A stretch of DNA of 64,000 bases from Sulfurivirga caldicuralii (GTDB taxonomy: Bacteria; Pseudomonadota; Gammaproteobacteria; Thiomicrospirales; Thiomicrospiraceae), in assembly GCF_900141795.1 (NCBI RefSeq), contig NZ_FSRE01000003.1, positions 326,850 to 390,849 on the forward strand, read 5' to 3'. Under the pieces are notes generated by a model that ran no database searches, was not told where the DNA came from, and was given only the letters and a program-made list of their open reading frames with translations. This document shows, one piece after another, positions 58,265 to 64,000 of the stretch (its first letter is position 1; the number at the start of each line of letters is the position of its first letter). Made by a program: the position numbers and the translations under genes.

Positions 58265-59041
58265 ATGATTACCTTGAATGATGCCTACCTTATCTCAAAC
58301 GCCAACACCCTGACACCAGCCGAACAGCTGACCAGCGGCAAGCGCATCAACCATACCGCCGATGATGCGGCCGGTGCGGCCATTGTGCAGATCATGACCG
58401 CACAGATCCGCGGTCAGGACCTGGGCTACCGCAATGCCCACGATGGCATCAGTCTGGTGCAGACCGCCGACGGCGCGCTCGAAGGCTACACAGCAGGCCT
58501 GCAGCGCATGCGCGAACTGGCCGTACAATCTGCCAATGGCACATTGAATGCGGCGGAGCGCCAGGCAGTGCAGGCCGAGTTTGACCAGATTCGCGAAGAA
58601 TTGGGCCGCGTGGCGGAATCCACCCAGTTCAATGGCCGCCCCTTGCTGAAGCAGGCGCAGCAGGTCAATATTCAGCTGGGTGAAAGCGGCACGGCCATCA
58701 ACCTGCCTGATGCCCGCCCGCAAACCTTGGGCATCGACACGCTGGACATCAGCAACCCGGCCAATGCGCTCAACGCCATCAATGGGCTGGATACCGCACT
58801 GGAAACGCTGACCAAAAGCCGTGCAGAAATCGGCGCCAAACAAAACGCCCTGACCCACGCGGCCGATAACCTGGCCAACACGCGCCTCAACACACTGGAA
58901 AGCCGCAGCCAGATCAGTGATGCCGACATGGCCAGAGCCTTTGCCGAACTGACCCGCAATCGCATTCTGGAACAGGCGCATATCGCCATGCTGAGCCACC
59001 GCAATCACAGTCAGGCAGACGTGCTTAACCTGCTGAGTTAA
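58265..59041 (+). CDS. short orphan flagellin
   Basis: A 258-residue flagellin consisting only of the D0/D1 helical core (SGKRINHTADDAAGAAI, DGISLVQTADGALEGY, RMRELAVQSANGTL, and the C-terminal NRILEQAHIAML). The central D2/D3 region is reduced to about 30 residues. The extreme N-terminus (MITLNDAYLISNAN) lacks the usual INTN start, so export or assembly may differ. No other flagellar genes flank it, and the promoter looks housekeeping rather than sigma-28. It could be a minor filament protein or a specialised secreted flagellin. Confidence 0.85.
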   Translation: MITLNDAYLISNANTLTPAEQLTSGKRINHTADDAAGAAIVQIMTAQIRGQDLGYRNAHDGISLVQTADGALEGYTAGLQRMRELAVQSANGTLNAAERQAVQAEFDQIREELGRVAESTQFNGRPLLKQAQQVNIQLGESGTAINLPDARPQTLGIDTLDISNPANALNAINGLDTALETLTKSRAEIGAKQNALTHAADNLANTRLNTLESRSQISDADMARAFAELTRNRILEQAHIAMLSHRNHSQADVLNLLS

Positions 59042-59181
59042 CACAACCCTGATAAAAAACCTCCACGACCCCGTCGCCGTAAAAGACGCCCTCTGCGGAC
59101 GCGTGGCCGCCCGACATGTGGCACCTCGCCTTCGCGATCAGAACACGACAGACCCGGTGAGTGCTGGCGAGTAGTCAGAGG

Positions 59182-59607
59182 CTAGAGAGTGCGTAGCTTG
59201 TAGAGCAAGGCGTACAGGCGCTGTTTAAGTGTGGGCTGCGCCACGGCGATGTGCTCGAATCGCACCACGCAGGCGGGTGCCTGCGGATTATGCAGAGGGT
59301 TGAACGCCCAGCCAAGCAGGTCATCTTCTTCCCGACCAGAATCGAGCGCCACCTGCGCCCATGTGGGAGGCGCCTCCGCTATGATTCGCGGGGGATTCAC
59401 GGCAAAGTCCACCGGCCACTTGTCACCGATGAACACGGTTTCCGTTTTGCCGTTTTCCATCCAGATGCGCACTTTCTCCCCCCTTTCCAGCAGGGTGCCG
59501 TAGGGCAGAAACAGATACCGCGCCTTCAGGTGCGCCACCGGCAGATCCAGCAGGGGCGGCCCCGGCGGAAACTCAAAATTGCAGAAATTGCCGCCACAGC
59601 AGCTCAT
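59182..59607 (-). CDS. hypothetical protein with an N-terminal MSCCGG motif
   Basis: No family recognised. From the ATG at 59607 (AAGGAG about 10 nt upstream) it has 141 residues. The cysteine motif SCCGGNFC at residues 2-9 could bind metal. The rest is soluble, and the segment IFIGDKWPVDFAVNPPRI-like around residue 60 shows no known signature. It is convergent with the flagellin gene; the 140 bp between them holds nothing clear. Confidence 0.6.
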   Translation of the reverse strand: MSCCGGNFCNFEFPPGPPLLDLPVAHLKARYLFLPYGTLLERGEKVRIWMENGKTETVFIGDKWPVDFAVNPPRIIAEAPPTWAQVALDSGREEDDLLGWAFNPLHNPQAPACVVRFEHIAVAQPTLKQRLYALLYKLRTL

Positions 59608-59682
59608 GGGGGCTTTTCTCCTTGTGAAAACCGTTTTTCTCCATTCTACTGAGGCCCGCAGACACGCGACAAAAAACCGACC

Positions 59683-59705
59683 TTGAAAAAGTCGGCCCCC
59701 CCCCC
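59683..59705 (+). repeat. GTCGGGGACCCC repeat, copy F (degenerate)
   Basis: TTGAAAAAGTCGG followed directly by ten C: the GGA of the core is missing. It lies in the 298 bp gap (59608-59905) between the MSCCGG gene and valS, which otherwise shows no feature. Confidence 0.7.
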
Positions 59706-59905
59706 TCCCGAATGCCACCTGCGCCCGCCCCTCAGTGCCGCAATACCCCCATGCTTCATCTGTCTGAATTCGACGTCCATGCCCTGTACCCCGCTTACGC
59801 CATTGCGCGCCTTCGCTTTTTGTCGCAATGCGCATGCATTCGGCGTGCCGAGCAGGCCCCCTTGCTATAATTGCACGATTAAACGAATTTGACGGATTTT
59901 GCAGC

Positions 59906-62680
59906 ATGGACAAGCATTTCGACCCCAAAAACATTGAAGCCAAGTGGTATCCAGAATGGGAAAGCAAGGGCTACTTCAAACCCCAGCCCAGCCGCACCGG
60001 TGAGCACTACTGCATCGTCATTCCCCCACCCAATGTCACCGGCTCGCTGCACATGGGGCATGCGTTCCAGGACACCATCATGGACATCCTCATCCGCTAC
60101 CACCGCATGAAGGGTGATGAAACCCTGTGGCAGCCCGGCACCGACCACGCCGGCATCGCCACGCAAATGGTGGTGGAGCGCCTGCTGGAGCGCGAGGAAG
60201 GCAAGTCCCGCCACGATCTGGGACGCGAAAGGTTCCTCGAGCGCGTGTGGCAGTGGAAGGAAGAGTCCGGCAACACCATCACCCGCCAGTTGCGCCGCAT
60301 GGGCGCCAGCCTGGACTGGAGCCGCGAGCGCTTCACCATGGACGAAGGGCTGTCCAATGCAGTGCGCGAAGTGTTTGTGCGCCTGTATGAAGAAGGGCTC
60401 ATCTACCGCGGCAAGCGCCTGGTGAACTGGGACCCCGTGCTGCACACCGCCATCTCCGATCTGGAAGTGATCAACGAAGAGGAAAACAGCCACCTGTGGC
60501 ACTTCCGCTATCCCCTCAGCGACGGCAGTGGCCATCTGGTGGTGGCCACCACCCGTCCGGAAACCATGCTGGGCGACCAGGCCGTGGCCGTGCATCCCGA
60601 GGATGAGCGCTACCGGCACCTGATCGGCAAGACCGTGCGCCTGCCGCTGGTAGACCGCGACATTCCCATCATCGCCGACGACTACGTGGACCCCGAGTTC
60701 GGCACCGGCTGCGTCAAGATCACCCCGGCCCACGATTTCAACGACTACGAGATCGCCCAGCGCCACAATCTGCCACTGCTCAACATCTTCACCATCGATG
60801 CGGCCATTAACGATAATGCGCCGAACGCCTACCGCGGCCTGGACCGCTTCGAGGCGCGCAAGCGCATCGTTGCCGACATGGAAAAGCTGGGCCTGCTGGA
60901 AAAGATCGAAGATCACAAGCTGATGGTGCCCCGCGGCGACCGCTCCGGCGCCGTGATCGAACCCTACCTGACCGACCAGTGGTATGTAGCGGTGGAATCC
61001 CTCGCCAAGCCGGCCATCGAAGCGGTGGAAAAGGGCGATATCGAATTCGTACCCAAAAACTGGGAGAACACCTACTTCGAGTGGATGCGCAATATTCAGG
61101 ACTGGTGCATCAGCCGCCAGCTGTGGTGGGGCCACCGCATTCCCGCCTGGTATGACGAGGCCGGCAACGTCTATGTAGGCCGCTCGGAAGAGGAAGTGCG
61201 CGAAAAATACAACCTGGACGACACGCCGCTGAAGCAGGACGAGGACGTGCTGGATACCTGGTTCAGCTCGGCGCTGTGGACCTTCTCCACCCTCGGCTGG
61301 CCGGAGGATACCGAAGAACTGCGCAAGTTCCACCCCACCAATGTGCTGGTGACCGGCTTCGATATCATTTTCTTCTGGGTCGCGCGCATGATCATGATGA
61401 CCCTGAAGTTCATGGACGAAGTACCGTTCCACCAGGTTTACGTACATGGCCTGGTGCGCGATGCCGAAGGCCAGAAGATGTCCAAGTCCAAGGGCAACGT
61501 GCTCGACCCGCTGGACATTATCGACGGCATCGATCTGGAAAGCCTGGTCAAGAAACGCACCTACGGCATGATGCAGCCGCAGAAGGCGAAAAAGATCGAA
61601 GAGCTAACACGCAAGCAGTTTCCCAACGGTATCCCAGCCTATGGCGCCGATGCGCTACGTTTTACATTCGCCTCGCTGGCCTCCACCGGCCGCGACATCC
61701 GCTTTGACCTGCAGCGCTGTGAAGGCTATCGCAACTTCTGCAACAAGCTGTGGAATGCCAGCCGCTATGTGCTCATGAACACGCAGGGGCAGGACACGGG
61801 TCTGAACGAAAGTGATCCAGTAGAGCTTTCTATCGCCGACCGCTGGATTATCAGCCGCCTGCAACGGGTTGAACAGGAAGTGGCACGGCACATTCAGCAG
61901 TACCGCTTCGATCTGATGGCGCAGACCCTGTACGAGTTCACCTGGGACGAATTCTGCGACTGGTATCTGGAACTGTCCAAGCCCATCCTCAACGATCCTG
62001 ACGCCAGTGAAGCGGCCAAGCGCGGCACCCGCCGCACCTTGGTGCGCACCCTGGATGCGCTGTTGCGGCTGCTACACCCCACCATCCCGTTCATCACCGA
62101 AGAGATCTGGCAGCAGCTCAAGCCGCTGTCCGGCAGCCAGGGTGAAACCATCATGCTGGCGCCCTTCCCGGAGGCAGACGCAAGCCGTATCGATGCAGAT
62201 GCCGAAGCGGAAATGGTCTGGATTCAGCAATTCATCAGTGGCGTGCGCCGTATCCGTGCAGAGATGAACATTGCACCCTCGAAGCCGCTGCCGGTACTGC
62301 TGACGCATGCATCCGAACAGGATCGTGCATGGCTTGCTGAAAATGAACCATTCCTCAAGTCCCTGGCGCGACTGGCATCCATCGAGGTTCTGGATAATGA
62401 AAATGATGCGCCCGAATCTGCCGTCGCTCTCGTCGGCGACATGAAGGTACTCATCCCCATGGCTGGCCTTATCGACAAGGAAGCCGAACTGGCCCGCCTG
62501 GAAAAGGAACTGGACAAGTTGCGCAAGGATGCCGAACGGCTGAAGAAAAAACTGGGCAATGAAAACTTCGTCAGCCGGGCACCTGCCGAGGTGGTTGCAA
62601 AGGAAAAGCAAAAGCTCGAAGATGTGCAGACCGCCCTCAACAACCTGGAAGAGCAGTATGAAAAAATCCGCGCGCTCTAG
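59906..62680 (+). CDS. valS: valyl-tRNA synthetase
   Basis: Class I aminoacyl-tRNA synthetase with editing domain, 924 residues from [14 protein letters not shown] at 59906. HIGH motif is LHMGH, KMSKS motif is KMSKSKGN. The C-terminal ~70 residues form the usual coiled-coil arm ([15 protein letters not shown]). The longer frame from 59828 is not conserved in character. Overlaps the SH3 protein gene by 23 bp. Confidence 0.97.
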   Translation: MDKHFDPKNIEAKWYPEWESKGYFKPQPSRTGEHYCIVIPPPNVTGSLHMGHAFQDTIMDILIRYHRMKGDETLWQPGTDHAGIATQMVVERLLEREEGKSRHDLGRERFLERVWQWKEESGNTITRQLRRMGASLDWSRERFTMDEGLSNAVREVFVRLYEEGLIYRGKRLVNWDPVLHTAISDLEVINEEENSHLWHFRYPLSDGSGHLVVATTRPETMLGDQAVAVHPEDERYRHLIGKTVRLPLVDRDIPIIADDYVDPEFGTGCVKITPAHDFNDYEIAQRHNLPLLNIFTIDAAINDNAPNAYRGLDRFEARKRIVADMEKLGLLEKIEDHKLMVPRGDRSGAVIEPYLTDQWYVAVESLAKPAIEAVEKGDIEFVPKNWENTYFEWMRNIQDWCISRQLWWGHRIPAWYDEAGNVYVGRSEEEVREKYNLDDTPLKQDEDVLDTWFSSALWTFSTLGWPEDTEELRKFHPTNVLVTGFDIIFFWVARMIMMTLKFMDEVPFHQVYVHGLVRDAEGQKMSKSKGNVLDPLDIIDGIDLESLVKKRTYGMMQPQKAKKIEELTRKQFPNGIPAYGADALRFTFASLASTGRDIRFDLQRCEGYRNFCNKLWNASRYVLMNTQGQDTGLNESDPVELSIADRWIISRLQRVEQEVARHIQQYRFDLMAQTLYEFTWDEFCDWYLELSKPILNDPDASEAAKRGTRRTLVRTLDALLRLLHPTIPFITEEIWQQLKPLSGSQGETIMLAPFPEADASRIDADAEAEMVWIQQFISGVRRIRAEMNIAPSKPLPVLLTHASEQDRAWLAENEPFLKSLARLASIEVLDNENDAPESAVALVGDMKVLIPMAGLIDKEAELARLEKELDKLRKDAERLKKKLGNENFVSRAPAEVVAKEKQKLEDVQTALNNLEEQYEKIRAL

Positions 62681-63374
62681 TCGTCTTCTGGTCGCAGCAT
62701 TGACATCGACCCTCCTGGCAGCACCGTTGCTGCCGGAGATGAGTCATGCCAGAACAGACGGATTCAAACATTACATATCAGACGAATTGACGGTCCCCGT
62801 GCGCCACGGGCCCGGATACAACTACAAGATACGCAAGCTGCTCAAGGCCGGCACGCCAGTCACCGTGCTGGAAATCAATGAAGAGGGCTGGGCCCATATC
62901 CAGTACCCCCACAAGGGCAAAATGCTGGAAGGCTGGGTGCCCTCCAGCCTGCTGAGCACACAGCCGGCTGCGCGGCAGCAACTGAAAGAGGCGCAAAAGA
63001 CCATCAAGGACCTCAATGAAAAACTGCAGCAACAGAATACGCAGCTCACAACATTGCGAGCCGAGAACGAGGACCTCAAAAAACGTCTTTCAGAGGCGCA
63101 AAAGCAACTGTTTACGCTGAAAAAGGACTATGACCATCTGGTTAAAACAGCAGGCAATGCCGTCCGGCTTGATGAAGAGAATCAGCAGTTGAAAAAGGAC
63201 GTTGCCCGTCTTGAGCAGGAAAACGCCATGCTCAAGGATCAGATCGCACACTCCGAGGATGCTATGAAACGTCAGTGGTTCCTGACCGGCGCAGGCGTGC
63301 TCTTGCTAGGGCTGCTGCTGGGGCGCTTCTTCCGCCTGCCACAACGTCGCCGTTCCAGCTGGGACGAACTGTAA
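62658..63374 (+). CDS. YgiM-type SH3 domain, coiled-coil, single-helix protein (TIGR04211)
   Basis: A 238-residue envelope protein: signal peptide (about 1-34), a bacterial SH3 domain (36-95, [23 protein letters not shown]), a coiled coil (100-200) and a C-terminal membrane helix (208-226) with a basic tail. E. coli YgiM has the same layout; function uncertain. It begins inside the end of valS (23 bp overlap). Confidence 0.87.
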   Translation: MKKSARSSRLLVAALTSTLLAAPLLPEMSHARTDGFKHYISDELTVPVRHGPGYNYKIRKLLKAGTPVTVLEINEEGWAHIQYPHKGKMLEGWVPSSLLSTQPAARQQLKEAQKTIKDLNEKLQQQNTQLTTLRAENEDLKKRLSEAQKQLFTLKKDYDHLVKTAGNAVRLDEENQQLKKDVARLEQENAMLKDQIAHSEDAMKRQWFLTGAGVLLLGLLLGRFFRLPQRRRSSWDEL

Positions 63375-63389
63375 TACTTGAACCTGCTT

Positions 63390-63413
63390 ATGGCAGAGCC
63401 TACGCTCTGCCAT
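63390..63413 (+). terminator. hairpin after the YgiM-type gene
   Basis: Perfect ten-bp stem ATGGCAGAGC/GCTCTGCCAT with a 4 nt loop, 15 nt past the stop. No T run follows, so termination efficiency is doubtful. 63414-63665 shows no gene. Confidence 0.45.
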
Positions 63414-63665
63414 CATTCATAAACCCAACTGCCTGCGCCTATACCCTGCATTCGACAGGATTCATATCCTCCGTTATCTGCGTGCCAATGCCCTATATTG
63501 CCCTACAAAGCTGTCCACCAGCTTTTACTACCTTAATCTCAGTTTTGCGCTAATCAGCAAGCAGATCATGCTAATCAAGCAGGAGGATGTCGAAAGCAAA
63601 TAAACTGCCCGGACCTGGAGCACGTGATTTGTCCGGTTTCATGATCTCCAACAAGGAGGTGAGCC

Positions 63666-63890
63666 ATGAGACGGACAGAACTGCTACGGAAGATCCGAAA
63701 ATGCGAATCAAAGAACCCTATACGGGATGAGCCGATAAGCAACTGTCCTACGAAGAGGCAGCATGGCTGCCGGGGCTCTGTGAGCAGACCTTCACGTGCT
63801 ATATCAACCGCTACGAAGGGGCGGGTCCAGAGGGCCAGATCGACAAGCGCCCGAGTCAGGTCTACCAGTGCAAGGCGCCTCTTCCAGCCA
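63666..63890 (+). pseudogene. N-terminal remnant of an ISNCY-type transposase
   Basis: A ribosome site (AAGGAGG) precedes MRRTELLRKIRK. After a frame change and an in-frame TGA, the sequence continues DKQLSYEEAAWLPGLCEQTF, then CYINRYEGAGPEGQIDKRPS. This is the helix-turn-helix start (LTQEEAA...R.F.RY...G.EGLIDKR) of ISNCY-type transposases. The catalytic domain is absent; it ends at the rRNA terminator. Confidence 0.7.
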
Positions 63891-63892
63891 AT

Positions 63893-63926
63893 AAAAAACC
63901 CCGGGCGTTTGTGACGACCGGGGTTT
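63893..63926 (-). terminator. rRNA operon terminator
   Basis: On the minus strand AAACCCCGG pairs with CCGGGGTTT, followed by T6, just after the 5S 3' end. Confidence 0.88.
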
Positions 63927-63934
63927 GGTATTTA

Positions 63935-64000
63935 ATGCCTGGGGATGACCTACTCTCGCATGGGACCTCCCACACTACCATCGGCGCTGGCGCGTTTCAC
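63935..64000 (-). rRNA. rrf: 5S ribosomal RNA, 3' part, runs off the window
   Basis: The minus strand matches the 3' half of bacterial 5S rRNA: GCGCCGATGGTAGTGTGGGA, then CCATGCGAGAGTAGGTCATC and a CAGGCA end. It is the last gene of an rRNA operon lying beyond the right edge; about half of the ~115 nt gene is visible. Confidence 0.93.

Noticed and set aside
59879..61447. 522-residue minus strand open frame
   Set aside because: Shadow of valS.
63666..63914. 82-residue + strand frame as an intact gene
   Set aside because: After about 12 residues the transposase similarity continues in another frame, so the open frame is accidental.

Overview
The window is ordinary, gene-dense chromosome of a moderately GC-rich gammaproteobacterium. 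Evidence: fabA-fabB, the glnE adenylyltransferase, the folE2/folX/folM set, CheV, a long FtsY with an acidic N-terminus, and the operon order rpe-gph-trpE-trpG-trpD-trpC. Species cannot be fixed from the sequence. About 60 protein genes are supported, most in tight operons with 1-20 bp overlaps. No tRNA, CRISPR array or intact mobile element is visible. A 5S rRNA, the tail of a minus-strand rRNA operon, enters at the right edge.

Layout. 0-6.9 kb: a minus-strand series (flavodoxin, four-helix membrane protein, cytochrome b561-type protein, frameshifted MFS pump, RND adaptor, RND pump running off the edge) divergent from a LysR regulator. 7.2-9.6 kb: Zn-protease/RimK/deacylase-like cassette. 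9.6-12.2 kb: polyamine genes (type III ornithine/lysine decarboxylase, speE, speD). 12.4-18.5 kb: rpe-gph-trpE-(TAG-interrupted ORF)-trpG-trpD-trpC-osmC. 18.6-20.7 kb: psiE, purC, bioD. 20.7-24.4 kb: an uncharacterised envelope cluster (beta-barrel, 18-residue-repeat helical protein, DUF6502 protein, DUF5666 coiled-coil lipoprotein). 24.5-27 kb: folX, diguanylate cyclase, cheV. 27-30 kb: mntH/mntR and a G3E GTPase. 30-33.2 kb: three chemosensory genes. 33.3-41.7 kb: folE2, yidD, PAS-GGDEF-EAL protein, dihydroorotase, aldehyde dehydrogenase, DUF308 protein, folM, GGCT-like protein. 41.7-44.5 kb: coaD, rsmD, then a genomic scar with a decayed CRISPR ring-nuclease-like gene and a truncated NERD/helicase gene. 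44.5-50.8 kb: two M16 peptidases, ftsY, DUF2914 protein, lytic transglycosylase. 51-58 kb: fabB, fabA, glnE, membrane methyltransferase, glnK, amtB. 58-63.4 kb: short orphan flagellin, valS, SH3 protein. 63.7-64 kb: transposase relic and 5S rRNA.

Themes. Tetrahydromonapterin synthesis can be assembled from scattered folE2, folX and folM. Nitrogen control (glnE, glnK, amtB) is clustered. c-di-GMP and chemotaxis genes are frequent, fitting a motile cell.

Two dispersed repeat families stand out. One is a ~20 bp element (TGAAAAAGTCGGGGACCCCC) with six copies, two of them read in frame inside bioD and the DUF2914 gene. The other is a ~180-245 bp partly palindromic intergenic element near 39.6, 43.0 and 47.3 kb. 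These, the envelope cluster and the ring-nuclease relic are the least ordinary parts of the window.
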